This document shows, piece by piece, positions 35,157-45,692 of a DNA stretch of 64,000 nucleotides. Numbering within the stretch: position 1 is the stretch's first letter; every line of letters starts with the position of its first letter. Below the pieces are notes generated by a model that was not told the origin of the DNA, searched no databases, and worked only from the letters and a program-made list of their open reading frames with translations. Both the position numbers and the translations under genes were made by a program. This DNA comes from Rhodoglobus sp. (GTDB taxonomy: Bacteria; Actinomycetota; Actinomycetes; Actinomycetales; Microbacteriaceae), in contig JAODLY010000034.1 in assembly GCA_025464445.1 (NCBI GenBank), positions 1-64,000 on the forward strand, given 5' to 3'.

Positions 35157-36614
35157 TTAGTTCAACAGGTTGACGGCTATCCCGAGCGGTGCCGCATCGA
35201 GGCTCAGCGGGATGTTGAGCCCGAGCAGACCGAGCAGCCCGCCAATTGTCTGGCTCAACTGGAGGCTCCCCGCGCCCTGGGGCAACCCGCTGACGACGAG
35301 TGAAAATGTGCCGTCGGCTCCGACCACCGTCGTCGCATAGACGACGCCGGCGGCCTGCGCCGTCACGGTAGCGCCCGGCGCGCCGTGGCCGCTGAGGGTG
35401 ATATTGGCGGAGGCGACGGCGGGTGGGACGGCGGCAAGTAGCGGGTCGACAACCCCATCGACGGCGGTTCCCACGAGCGATCCCACGCCGGCGGCTACCC
35501 CGTCGGCGGCCGTTCCGGCATCGAGGTGGTCGATATTCGCCGGATGATCGGCGCTGAGCACTCCACCCGTGGCTTCGGGCAGCGCAGTGCCCACGTCGAC
35601 GGGAGCAGCTTCCAGTGTGGAGGAACTCGGCGGCGGCGCGAGCATTGGTGCCATGACAGCCGCCGTGCCGCCGATCGCGATCGCGACCGCGAGTGTGCCG
35701 ACGAACGCAACGGGCGCCGTTGCGGCCCCGAAGATTCCCGCACCGGATGCCACGGCCGACCCGCCCGCGATACCGGCGGGCACAGCCGGGATCGCCGTCG
35801 CCGCCACCGCAGTGCCGGCCGCACTCCCGAACGAGGCGAGGAATGCACCACCAACCACCCCGCCGAGCAGCAGCGGGATCATGACCATCGCGAGCCGTGA
35901 GCCGACCTCGTCGACCTCTTCGCTGATTATCGAGCATTTGGCGCAGGTGGAGAGGTGGAATGCCATGCGCTCGGAGTCCCGCGCGCTGAGGCCATGCCTG
36001 GCGTGATCCCCGATTCGCGAGATCGTCCACTGGCACTCGCCGGATGCTGCAGGGTCGTTGATGTGGGCCTGCAGCCAGGCCTTGCGAAGCCCCTCGCGCG
36101 CCCGGTATGACAGCGCGGCGACACCGTTCGCGGTCATGCCCAGCAGGGGCCCGACTTCGTGCGGGTCCATGCCTTCGACCTCGGTGTACCAGAGCACAGA
36201 CTGCCAACGATCGGGGAGGCTGCGGAATGCGCGCGCTGTGAGCGTCTTGTCGAGGGCCCTGGCCGCGGGATCTTCGACTGTCGAAGGGTCTTCGAAGTCG
36301 GCGATGTCATCCACCTGGACGTCCCTGGCCGCTGCTCCCCAGGTCGACGCGAGGTTGCGGATCGTCGTGTAGAGGTAGGGACGGAACGCCCCGGTGGGGC
36401 CGCCACCCGCCAGTACGCGCTGATAGATGCGGGTGTACGCCTCCGAAACGAGGTCGTCGGCATCTATAGACGACGTGAACTGGCGGGCGACACGTGCCCC
36501 TGAACGGTAGTGACGGCGCCACAATTCGGCGAACGCGCGCTGATCCCCCGTGCGTGTTTGCTGGATGAGTGCCTCGTCCGACGTGGTTAGCGTCGGGCTG
36601 TCGGTTCCGTTCAT
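35157..36614 (-). CDS. ECF-type sigma factor fused to anti-sigma-like zinc-finger membrane domain
   Basis: 485 residues from ATG 36614; a GTG at 36692 would add 26 residues and neither start has a good RBS. Residues ~15-185 are a sigma-70 core: region 2 (DQRAFAELWRRHYRSG, DDLVSEAYTRIYQ) and region 4 (LPDRWQSVLWYTEVEG then a helix-turn-helix ending AREGLRKAW). Next comes HLSTCAKC, the H-x3-C-x2-C of zinc anti-sigma domains, then two or more membrane helices and a Pro/Ser-rich plus Ig-like external domain. It looks like a self-restrained sigma factor released by an external signal. The mechanism is inferred. Confidence 0.82.
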   Translation of the reverse strand: MNGTDSPTLTTSDEALIQQTRTGDQRAFAELWRRHYRSGARVARQFTSSIDADDLVSEAYTRIYQRVLAGGGPTGAFRPYLYTTIRNLASTWGAAARDVQVDDIADFEDPSTVEDPAARALDKTLTARAFRSLPDRWQSVLWYTEVEGMDPHEVGPLLGMTANGVAALSYRAREGLRKAWLQAHINDPAASGECQWTISRIGDHARHGLSARDSERMAFHLSTCAKCSIISEEVDEVGSRLAMVMIPLLLGGVVGGAFLASFGSAAGTAVAATAIPAVPAGIAGGSAVASGAGIFGAATAPVAFVGTLAVAIAIGGTAAVMAPMLAPPPSSSTLEAAPVDVGTALPEATGGVLSADHPANIDHLDAGTAADGVAAGVGSLVGTAVDGVVDPLLAAVPPAVASANITLSGHGAPGATVTAQAAGVVYATTVVGADGTFSLVVSGLPQGAGSLQLSQTIGGLLGLLGLNIPLSLDAAPLGIAVNLLN

Positions 36615-36790
36615 CCCCCTGATCCATTCCCGGGTCCTCTTCGATTGTGCCCTGTGGGACGAAGGATTCACAGTGTTGAGTTTGTCCTTCACCCAGAGAG
36701 ACAGACAAGACTGTGCACTATGACGCGGATTCCGCGGCGTTCTTTTGAGCGTCTTGACCCCCGTTTTGGGGGCAGGGGTACGGTGGTGCC
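36615..36790. promoter_or_regulatory. divergent promoter region (sigma factor / SDR gene)
   Basis: Distinctly AT-richer than its surroundings. It holds a 13-bp palindrome CGCGGATTCCGCG (36724-36736) and a small stem CCCCC/GGGGG (36758-36772) just before the SDR start. An autoregulatory ECF promoter is expected here, but no -35/-10 pair could be assigned with confidence. Confidence 0.35.
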
Positions 36791-37558
36791 ATGAACGAAG
36801 CGAAGGGCGGCCAGCGGATCGCCATCGTGACTGGGGCGGGGCGCGGCATCGGCGCCGCGACGGCCATCCGGCTATCCGGGGACGGATTCGCGGTGGGGGT
36901 GCTCGATCTCACCGAGGAGGCAACGGTCGCGACTGTCGCCGCGATAACTGCCGCGGGTGGGAGAGCCGCGGGGGTCGCAGCCGACGTCGCGGATGCCGCA
37001 GCCGCATCCCGGGCCGTTGCGCAGATCGTGGACGTGCTCGGGGCACCTACTGTGCTCGTGAACAACGCGGGCATCCTGCGGGACAACCTGTTGTTCAGGA
37101 TGACCGAAGACGACTGGGATGCCGTAATGAACGTGCACCTGCGCGGCGCGTTCCTGATGAGCAGGGAGGTGCAGAAGCACCAGGTCGAGGCGAAGTGGGG
37201 ACGAATCGTCAACCTGTCGAGCACCTCGGCACTGGGAAACCGCGGGCAGGCGAACTACGCGGCAGCCAAGGCGGGCATGCAGGGATTCACGAAGACCCTC
37301 GCGATCGAGCTCGGCAGGTACAACGTCACAGTGAACGCGATAGCGCCCGGCATCATCGCGACCGACATGCTGCGCGCGGCTGCCGACCGCATGGGCGTCC
37401 CCTTCGAGGACTACCTGCTGGCGGCGGCGAAAGACGTCCCCGTCGGTCGCGTGGGCCAGCCAGAGGATGTCGCCGCCGCGGCGTCGTTCTTCTGTTCAGA
37501 CGCGGCGTCCTTCGTTTCCGGCCAGGTGCTGTACGTGGCGGGAGGGCCGAAAGCCTAG
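36791..37558 (+). CDS. SDR-family oxidoreductase, FabG-like 3-oxoacyl reductase
   Basis: 255 residues, Rossmann fold. TGAGRGIGAAT is the NAD(P)-binding loop, NNAG is in LVNNAGILRD, catalytic Ser is in NLSSTSALG and the Tyr-x3-Lys is ANYAAAKAG. C-terminal substrate loop with GRVGQPEDVAAAASFFCSD. It probably reduces a 3-oxoacyl thioester. It is outside a fatty-acid cluster, so the substrate is uncertain. Its TAG stop interlocks with the opposing ptsI stop in a shared CTAG. Confidence 0.88.
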   Translation: MNEAKGGQRIAIVTGAGRGIGAATAIRLSGDGFAVGVLDLTEEATVATVAAITAAGGRAAGVAADVADAAAASRAVAQIVDVLGAPTVLVNNAGILRDNLLFRMTEDDWDAVMNVHLRGAFLMSREVQKHQVEAKWGRIVNLSSTSALGNRGQANYAAAKAGMQGFTKTLAIELGRYNVTVNAIAPGIIATDMLRAAADRMGVPFEDYLLAAAKDVPVGRVGQPEDVAAAASFFCSDAASFVSGQVLYVAGGPKA

Positions 37559-39198
37559 GCGGCGGCAGCTGCCGCCCGCGCCCCTGCGGCACCGGTTGCC
37601 GCGAGCGCGGCTGCGGCCTTCGCTTGTGCCTGCTCCATGGTGACTGTCGCGAGTTCGGCCCGCACGTCGGCGAGCGCGGCCGGTGTCATCGAGAGGGTTG
37701 TGGCACCGAGGCCGACGAGCACGACCGCGAGTTGCGGGTCTGCCGCCGCCTCGCCGCAGATGCCGACCCCCTTGCCTGCAGCCGCGCCCGCATCACCGAG
37801 CAGCTTGACGAGTCGCAGCACCGCGGGATGCCACGGGTCCTGGTAGCTCGCCACGCTGCCGAGCATGCGGTCTGCCGCCATCGTGTACTGGGTGAGGTCG
37901 TTGGTGCCGATGGACACGAAGTCGGCAGCGGCCAGGACCTGGTCTGCCATCACGGCGAGAGACGGCACTTCTGCCATGACTCCCACAGTCTTGAGGCCGA
38001 GGGCTTTTCCGAGCTTGACGAAGTACTGGGTCTCCTCGGCGTCGGCGACCATGGGCGCCATCACCCAGAGCTCTGCATCCGTGGCATCCTGTGCGCCCTT
38101 GAGCGCGGTGAGCTGGTCGAGCAGGATCTGCTCGCTCGCCCGCAGCGCCCGCAGGCCGCGCAAGCCGAGCGCCGGGTTCTCCTCGTGCGCCGAATTGAGG
38201 AACTTCAGCGGCTTGTCCGCGCCGGCGTCGAGAGCCCGCACCACCACCTTCTTGCCGGAGAAGTAGGACAGCAGCTCCGTGTACTTCTCCTGCTGGTCCT
38301 CGACAGTCGGGGCCGTCTTCGAGTCGAGGAACAGGAACTCCGTGCGGAACAGACCGACACCCTCGGCGCCCAGTTCGACGGCGCCGGGGCCGTCCTTCGG
38401 CGAGCCGACGTTGGCGAGCAAGGGCACCTTCGTGCCGTCCGCCAGCGCGCCATCGACTATGGGGATCGTCGATGCCGCCGCGCGCGCCGCGATGTGGGCG
38501 TTCGCGTCGGCGATGGCCGCGTCGGTCGGGCCGGAGGTGACGACGCCCGCCGCGGCATCCACGATGACGACAGTGCCGTCGGTGAGGTCGAGGGCCCCCG
38601 TGACGCCGACGATGGCGGGGATGGACTTGGACCTGGCAAGGATCGCGGTGTGGCTCGTCGGGCCGCCGTCGCGCGTGATGAGGCCGAGCACCTTGTCCAG
38701 GTCGAGCAGGGCGGTGTCGGCGGGAGCCAGGTCGGTGGCGACCAGGATGAACGGGGTGTCGCTCTCAGGCACGCCGGGTGCGGCCACCCCGCGCAGGTGG
38801 GCGATGATGCGCTGCGCGACATCCCCCAGGTCGGTGGCGCGCTCGGCCATGTAACCGCCCATGCCGATGAGGATGTCCTGGAAGGCCGCGAACGCCTCGA
38901 ACACGGCGCGCTCCCCGGTCTTGCCCGCCTCGATGCGGGCCTTCACGTCGTCGGCGAGCGTCGGGTCCTGCGCCATCATCGACGCGGCGTCCAGCACATC
39001 CTTCGCCGGGCCGCCGGCCTTCTCGCCGCGCGCGGCCAACTCGGCCGCAACCGCGCTGAGCGCAGCCTGGGTGGTGGCGTACTCCGCGGCGGCGTCGCCG
39101 GCATGGGTCGCGTCATCCGGCTCCGGGAGGGCGTCCGGCATCCTGAGGATCGGCCCGACAGCAATACCGCGACCGACTCCAACTCCGTGCAGTTCCAT
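37555..39198 (-). CDS. ptsI: phosphoenolpyruvate-protein phosphotransferase (PTS enzyme I)
   Basis: 547 residues. The N-terminal HPr-binding/phosphohistidine domain has active His in RDGGPTSHTAILARS. The C-terminal PEP-binding barrel shows GLFRTEFLFLD, LRALDAGADKPL, FVSIGTNDLTQY and GICGEAAADP. It takes phosphate from PEP for HPr and all IIA proteins, including the orphan pair at 16.5-17.2 kb. Start ATG 39198; upstream in-frame sequence overlaps the divergent YihY gene and is not conserved. No HPr gene is in the window. Confidence 0.95.
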   Translation of the reverse strand: MELHGVGVGRGIAVGPILRMPDALPEPDDATHAGDAAAEYATTQAALSAVAAELAARGEKAGGPAKDVLDAASMMAQDPTLADDVKARIEAGKTGERAVFEAFAAFQDILIGMGGYMAERATDLGDVAQRIIAHLRGVAAPGVPESDTPFILVATDLAPADTALLDLDKVLGLITRDGGPTSHTAILARSKSIPAIVGVTGALDLTDGTVVIVDAAAGVVTSGPTDAAIADANAHIAARAAASTIPIVDGALADGTKVPLLANVGSPKDGPGAVELGAEGVGLFRTEFLFLDSKTAPTVEDQQEKYTELLSYFSGKKVVVRALDAGADKPLKFLNSAHEENPALGLRGLRALRASEQILLDQLTALKGAQDATDAELWVMAPMVADAEETQYFVKLGKALGLKTVGVMAEVPSLAVMADQVLAAADFVSIGTNDLTQYTMAADRMLGSVASYQDPWHPAVLRLVKLLGDAGAAAGKGVGICGEAAADPQLAVVLVGLGATTLSMTPAALADVRAELATVTMEQAQAKAAAALAATGAAGARAAAAAA

Positions 39199-39261
39199 CT
39201 GTCTGGTGGTCCTCTCCATCGAATCCCGTACGGTCAGCCTAGCTATGGTGGGAAGGTGGGA

Positions 39262-40206
39262 ATGAAGCAGCAAATCGCGTCCATCACCGCCAGGGTGATG
39301 AAGCTCAAGCCGGTGCGGGTGTTCCTGCAGTACAACGCGAAGGGCGGGCCGCTGCTCGCGGCCGGCCTGTCGTTCCAGGCGGTCTTCGCAGTGTTCGCGG
39401 CGATCTGGGTTGGCTTCGCCATTGCCGGGTTCATCATCACAGCGAACCCGCAACTGCAGCGGGCATTCCTCGTGCTGCTGTCCACGAACCTGCCGGGCCT
39501 CATCGACACTGGCAGCGGCGGCGGGGTACTCAACGCCGACCTGCTCTTATCGACGAGCACCCTGACCTGGACCGGGGCCGTGGCCGCCGTCGGCCTGCTG
39601 TTCACGGCGCTCGGCTGGCTCGCATCCGGTCGGGATGCCGTACGGCTGCTCTTCGGCATGCGCAGCGCCCCGACGAACTTCCTGCTGCTCAAGCTCAGGG
39701 ACCTCGGCACAGCGTTCGGCTTCGGGCTCGCGATGCTGGTCTCCGCAACCCTTTCGGTGTTCAGCACTGCGGCGCTCAGCTCGGTATTCGGCTGGCTCGG
39801 AATCGATCAGCGGTCGAACCTCGCGATCGTCTCCGCGCGCGCCATCGGCCTGGTTGTCGTGCTCGCGCTCGACATCGCCGTGCTCGCCGTCTTCTACCGG
39901 GTGGTCTCCGGCATCCGCATCCCGTTCCGGCTGCTCGCGCAGGGCGTCGTGCTCGCCGCGATCGCGGTCGTCGTGCTGCAGGCGCTCGGCAGCAGCCTGC
40001 TCGGCGGCGCGACGAGAAATCCGCTGCTCGCCTCGTTCGCCGTGATCATCGGCCTCATGATCTGGTTCAACCTCTTGTGCCAGGTGACACTCATCGGGGC
40101 GACCTGGATCGCCGTGAGCGCCGACGATCGCGGTGTCGAACTCTCTGGCGGCGCACAGCGCGCCCACGGGGTCGCGGCGCCAACCGGGACGGCGACCGCG
40201 CTCTGA
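39262..40206 (+). CDS. YihY/BrkB-family inner membrane protein
   Basis: 314 residues, six or so membrane helices. Typical start: VRVFLQYNAKGGPLLAAGLSFQ then AVFAVFAAIWVG, with WTGAVAAVGLLFTALGWLAS and IWFNLLCQVTLIGATW in later helices. Function in this family is unresolved (once called ribonuclease BN or BrkB). It sits beside trpS, as the homologous Rv3335c does in mycobacteria. Start ATG 39262; a GTG two codons upstream is possible. The frame is open far upstream, but that part is antisense to ptsI. Confidence 0.87.
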   Translation: MKQQIASITARVMKLKPVRVFLQYNAKGGPLLAAGLSFQAVFAVFAAIWVGFAIAGFIITANPQLQRAFLVLLSTNLPGLIDTGSGGGVLNADLLLSTSTLTWTGAVAAVGLLFTALGWLASGRDAVRLLFGMRSAPTNFLLLKLRDLGTAFGFGLAMLVSATLSVFSTAALSSVFGWLGIDQRSNLAIVSARAIGLVVVLALDIAVLAVFYRVVSGIRIPFRLLAQGVVLAAIAVVVLQALGSSLLGGATRNPLLASFAVIIGLMIWFNLLCQVTLIGATWIAVSADDRGVELSGGAQRAHGVAAPTGTATAL

Positions 40207-40210
40207 TCCA

Positions 40211-40243
40211 CGCCGGGCGCCCTGGTCCCTGCGATGCCCGGTG
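40211..40243 (+). terminator. possible terminator stem between YihY and xth
   Basis: 8-bp stem (40211-40218 with 40236-40243, one G-T) and 17-nt loop, no clear T-run. Confidence 0.3.
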
Positions 40244-40269
40244 TCTGCTCGGCCAAGTAGCCTCGGACC

Positions 40270-41133
40270 ATGGCCACACCCCTCCGCATCGCGACTGTCA
40301 ACACCAACGGGGTCAGGGCCTCCTTCCGTAAGGGCATGGGTGAGTGGTTGGATGGCCGCGGCGTCGACATCCTCGCGATGCAGGAGGTACGGGCATCCAC
40401 CGAAGACCTCGAGAACCTGCTCGGGCCGGAGTGGGACATCCTGCATGACGCCGCCACCGCGAAGGGGCGTGCCGGGGTCGCCCTCGCATCGCGCGCTGCG
40501 TCCGTTTCAGGCAAAGCGAGCATCCACCGGGTGAGCCTCGGCGCCGACGACTTCGATAGTGCTGGCCGCTGGCTCGAAGCCGACTACGAGGTTGGCGGCC
40601 GCGTCATCACAGTGGTCAGCACCTACGTGCACTCCGGCGTGGCCGACGACGCCGCGAAGATGACGGAGAAGTGGAAGTTTCTCGACGCGATGGAGGCCCG
40701 CCTGCCCGACCTCGCCGCGCACAGCGAACTCGCCCTCGTCGTCGGCGACCTCAACGTCGGGCATCGCGAGCTCGACATCCGCAACTGGCGCGGCAACCGC
40801 AAGCAGGCAGGGTTCCTGCCGCGCGAGCGCGCCTACTTCGACAGGTTCTTCGGGCCGGCCGGCGAGACAGTCACGGGAGTGGACGAGTCGAAGGGCCCCG
40901 GCCTCGGCTGGGTGGATGTCGGTCGCCGCTGGGCGGGAGAGGTGGACGGCCCATACACCTGGTGGTCGCAACGCGGCCAGGCGTTCGACAACGACACCGG
41001 CTGGCGCATCGACTACCACGCCGCCACCCCCGCACTCGCGGCGACGGTGACGAATTACACGGTCGACAGGGCAGAGTCATACGACAAGCGATGGAGCGAC
41101 CACTCGCCGGTCGTGGTGGACTACGCCCTCTGA
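40270..41133 (+). CDS. exodeoxyribonuclease III (AP endonuclease family)
   Basis: 287 residues, endonuclease/exonuclease/phosphatase fold. IATVNTNGVRASFRKG at the start, metal Glu in AMQEVRA, ALVVGDLNVGHRELDIRN with catalytic Asp/Asn, GWRIDYH and the terminal WSDHSPVVVDY with the catalytic Asp-His. It repairs abasic sites by cutting 5' to the lesion and may degrade one strand 3' to 5'. Start ATG 40270. A short insertion around KMTEKWKFLD is normal for the family. Confidence 0.92.
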   Translation: MATPLRIATVNTNGVRASFRKGMGEWLDGRGVDILAMQEVRASTEDLENLLGPEWDILHDAATAKGRAGVALASRAASVSGKASIHRVSLGADDFDSAGRWLEADYEVGGRVITVVSTYVHSGVADDAAKMTEKWKFLDAMEARLPDLAAHSELALVVGDLNVGHRELDIRNWRGNRKQAGFLPRERAYFDRFFGPAGETVTGVDESKGPGLGWVDVGRRWAGEVDGPYTWWSQRGQAFDNDTGWRIDYHAATPALAATVTNYTVDRAESYDKRWSDHSPVVVDYAL

Positions 41134-41141
41134 GCTGGTTG

Positions 41142-41166
41142 GCGCGCCGCTGCCGCCGCGGCGCGC
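41142..41166 (+). terminator. strong stem-loop between xth and trpS
   Basis: Perfect 9-bp GC stem GCGCGCCGC/GCGGCGCGC with a 7-nt loop, 8 bp after the xth stop and 15 bp before trpS. No T-tract. It may pause transcription or shape the trpS leader. Confidence 0.45.
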
Positions 41167-41177
41167 AATAGGGTTAA

Positions 41178-42933
<1,756 letters not shown>

Positions 42934-42937
<4 letters not shown>

Positions 42938-44349
42938 CGCCGCGGGCCGACCACCGTCTTGCGACGACGCACACCGACTACGACACCGCCGGCCAGCAGG
43001 GCGAGTATGGCGGCACCAGCCAGGACCGCGGTGCGGCTGGCATCCACGCCGGTAGCGGCCAAAGCCGGAGCCGGAGCCGGAGCCGCTATAACAGGGGTTT
43101 GCCATGCCCGGATGACAACGTTCGTCTCATCGGGGGTATTGAGGTAGCGGTTCCAGAGCACATACGCCTGGCCGGTCGTGGCCGAGAATGCGACGTCGGG
43201 GCGAAAGTTCAGCTCAATCGACGGGTTGCTGGTACCGGATGACATGAATTCGGGCACACCAACCGGCACGCCGGCAGCGTCAAGCTCGATGCCGAAGATG
43301 TCCGTCAGATTGGGATTCTGCCAGGTGACGAACCAGCCCGAGGCTGTGGCCGCGACGCGTGGTTTGCCCTTGGCGCCCACAATGGTGTCAATGGCGAAGG
43401 GAGCCCCGACAAGCGCGCCAGATGGCTGGACGAGCTGGCCCCACGCGCCGGCGGCCACCCTGGACACGATGAGGAACTGCCCGGTTGCCGCGTTGAAGGC
43501 GATGGAAGCGCCATTGGTGGTTCCCGCCGGTGACGGCACGGGGATGGCTGCACCCACAGTGCCATCGGGGGCCACCGTGACCGCACGCAGGATGCTGTCA
43601 GAGTTGGCGACACCCACCGCGATCCACGCACCGCCGCCGAAGGCGACATCCTGCGAGTTGTTGATCTGCGCGACGATGTCGGTGACGAGGAAGTCCGTCC
43701 CGACTGGCGTACCAGTGCCGTCAAGGAAGCGACCGACGATCTGCTGCCGGTTGGCCGCTAGCGGGAACGGGCTGAGAACATTGGCCTTCCACGTGACGAG
43801 ATACTGGGAATCTGCAGCATCCCAGGCGGCGCTCGTCGTCTCGATGTCGGAGTAGTCGGTGTTGGAAGATACCGCGAACGCGCCGCCAATGAAGGCGCCG
43901 GCGCTGTCGACCAGGATCGCGTAGATGGCACCATCGGTCGACGCGTCGTTCCAGGTGACGATGAAGCCACCGTTGGCGCCGGCGCTGACGGTGATGGGTT
44001 CGCAGTCGCCCGGAACAGCAATCGGCATGAGGTCGGGCGGCTGGTAGGTGGTAGTCGGGCCCGGGATAGCGTCCGCACCGATCGTAGCGACGCTGAGAGG
44101 CGCCGACAGGCCCGGTCCGCTAATCGTGTCTGCCCAGGCCGCGAGCGTGACGCCCGAGTCGGGGTTCGTGGCAATCGATGCGCTTCCGCAGTCGGTGAAT
44201 CCATCCGCGGGGCTGAAGGTTGACAACTGCACGATGGTGCCGACCGACGCCGCGGACGCCGTCATCGGCCCAACGATGGCGAGTACCGCGATCGAGGCGA
44301 TTGCGGCAACAGTGCCTGCGGAGCGCTGGCGAGTGAAAAAACGGCCCAT
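42934..44349 (-). CDS. secreted surface protein with LAxTG cell-wall sorting signal
   Basis: 471 residues. Signal peptide with a hydrophobic core at ~15-30 and cleavage after TASA. The body has several blade-like repeats with Y-L-V-T-W or F-L-I-V motifs (DSQYLVTWKA, TGQFLIVSRVA, SGWFVTWQNP, TGQAYVLWNR), suggesting a beta-propeller. The C-terminus is an Ala/Pro spacer, LAATG, membrane helix and RRRK tail: a sortase signal of the class-E LAxTG type. Covalently anchored surface location is well supported; the ligand is unknown. Start ATG 44349 chosen for the signal peptide. Confidence 0.8.
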
Positions 44350-44475
44350 GAGTAGTCGATTCCCGTCGGATCCAGAGCTGACACGACGGTGTTCCCTGTT
44401 CGTCGACAACTCTAGGGGATGACGTGCGGTTCCTCGAACCAAAGGCCTGGCCGAGTACAGCCAGCAGCGGGATAG

Positions 44476-44580
44476 CTAGCCGCGGTACTTCGAGTTGGAC
44501 ATCGAGACGAGTGCCGCGAGAGCGCCGATTCCGACGGTGAGCGTGAGAATTCCGATGATGCTCCACAGCACGATTTCCAT
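44476..44580 (-). CDS. small single-span membrane protein
   Basis: 34-residue frame, ATG to TAG: starts MEIVLWSIIGILTL, one hydrophobic helix, ends SMSNSKYRG. The hydrophobic helix with a short polar tail is typical of real small membrane proteins. The RBS is weak and there is no homologue I can name. It lies between the surface protein and the SHOCT gene. Confidence 0.45.
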   Translation of the reverse strand: MEIVLWSIIGILTLTVGIGALAALVSMSNSKYRG

Positions 44581-44655
44581 GCAACGAGTTTACCGGCTCC
44601 GGTCTGCCAGAATCACAGGTGCACGGCTGGCGTGCCAGGGCGAGAGGTATCGGCA

Positions 44656-45297
44656 ATGGGATTCATGGATATGTTCCGACCGGTGAACGACCCGATCGCC
44701 GGCGGCGTCCCCGGCACCGCACAGGTCGTCAGTGCCAGCACTTACAGCGGTACCGGCACGTACCAGAAGTGCGCGATGCACCTGGTGATCAATGCGCCGG
44801 GCATCACGCCGACGGCCGTCGAGTTCAACGGCATCGTGCACAACGCCCAGTGGCCGGTCGTGGGCAGCACGCTGCCGGTCTCCGTCGACCCGGCGAATCC
44901 GGCGAAGTTCGCGATCCTCTGGGCCCAGGTGCCGAGCGCGCACGAGGCGGCAAGACCCGCCGCGGAGGGAATCGCCGCCGCGCTGCGGGGCGACCCGGAT
45001 GCCCTTGCCGGGCTCGTCGGAGGCGGCCTGCTCGGCGGTGGCAACGTGCAGGTCATCGGTGACCCGACGCACATCACGCCGGAGGCCAGGGAGAAGCTGA
45101 AGGCCTTCGGCATCGACATCGACTCGCTCGTGGCCGGTGCCGCGCAATCCGGTGGAACATCGCCGTTCACGTTCGCCCCGCCTGCGGCGGCCGCCGGCGA
45201 CTCCGTCTCACAGCTCGAACGCCTCGCCGCGTTGAAGGACAAGGGCGTGCTCACGGAGGCCGAGTTCGCGAAAGAGAAGAAGAAGATCCTGGGTTAG
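44656..45297 (+). CDS. SHOCT-domain protein
   Basis: 213 residues. The N-terminal ~95 residues form a beta-rich domain (GTAQVVSASTYSGTGTYQKC, LPVSVDPANPAKFAILW). A Gly/Ala-rich linker follows, and the C-terminal 30 residues are a SHOCT helix pair (QLERLAALKDKGVLTEAEF then AKEKKKIL). SHOCT segments often mediate oligomerisation. No signal peptide or membrane helix, so cytosolic. Start ATG 44656 with GAGAGG upstream. Its stop overlaps the opposing gene at 45294. Confidence 0.8.
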   Translation: MGFMDMFRPVNDPIAGGVPGTAQVVSASTYSGTGTYQKCAMHLVINAPGITPTAVEFNGIVHNAQWPVVGSTLPVSVDPANPAKFAILWAQVPSAHEAARPAAEGIAAALRGDPDALAGLVGGGLLGGGNVQVIGDPTHITPEAREKLKAFGIDIDSLVAGAAQSGGTSPFTFAPPAAAAGDSVSQLERLAALKDKGVLTEAEFAKEKKKILG

Positions 45298-45692
45298 GGC
45301 TGCAGCGCGTCGAGCAGCGCGAGGAGGGCCCGCGCATAAGCATCCGCCGCGTCATCCGCCGAGAACTCCCGCACGGCGCCCTCGATTGTCGCCACGACCG
45401 TGAAGCCCGATGACAGCGAAACGAAAGCCGCCCCGAGCAAGCCGCGCAGCTGGTGCTCGTGCGGCAGCCACAGCGCGTCATCGAGCGCGACCGAGTCGAG
45501 CGCCCACTCGGTAGTGCCGTTGAAACCGAGCACCGTGCCCGTGCTGAACTCGTGCGCCTCCACCGTCATGTCGCTGAGGATGAAGATCTCGTCGTCCACC
45601 TCGACCCGGTCGATGCGGAACGCATCCCCGGCCTGCGGCCGCCACCTCAAGCCGGAGTCCCTGAGGGCCCGCGCGAGTTCGGTGGAGATCAT
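45294..45692 (-). CDS. conserved hypothetical protein
   Basis: 132 residues, acidic and soluble, no signal peptide. Starts ISTELARALRDSGLRWRP; central EFSTGTVLGFNGTTEWALD and LWLPHEHQLRGLLG; helical C-terminus (DAADAYARALLALLDAL). I recall similar actinobacterial proteins under the doubtful label pilus assembly protein CpaE, but no ATPase motif is present and I would not use that name. It overlaps the VIT1-type transporter by 4 nt, so it may be co-expressed with it. Confidence 0.72.
   Translation of the reverse strand: MISTELARALRDSGLRWRPQAGDAFRIDRVEVDDEIFILSDMTVEAHEFSTGTVLGFNGTTEWALDSVALDDALWLPHEHQLRGLLGAAFVSLSSGFTVVATIEGAVREFSADDAADAYARALLALLDALQP

Noticed and set aside
36745-39246. Very long plus-strand frame continuous with the YihY gene (over 1100 codons)
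   Set aside because: It runs antisense through ptsI and out of frame with the SDR gene, has Arg/Gly-rich composition and no known motif; only the part from 39262 is a real gene.
45294-45692. Pilus assembly protein CpaE
   Set aside because: No P-loop or receiver domain; the name appears to be a propagated label for a small unrelated family.
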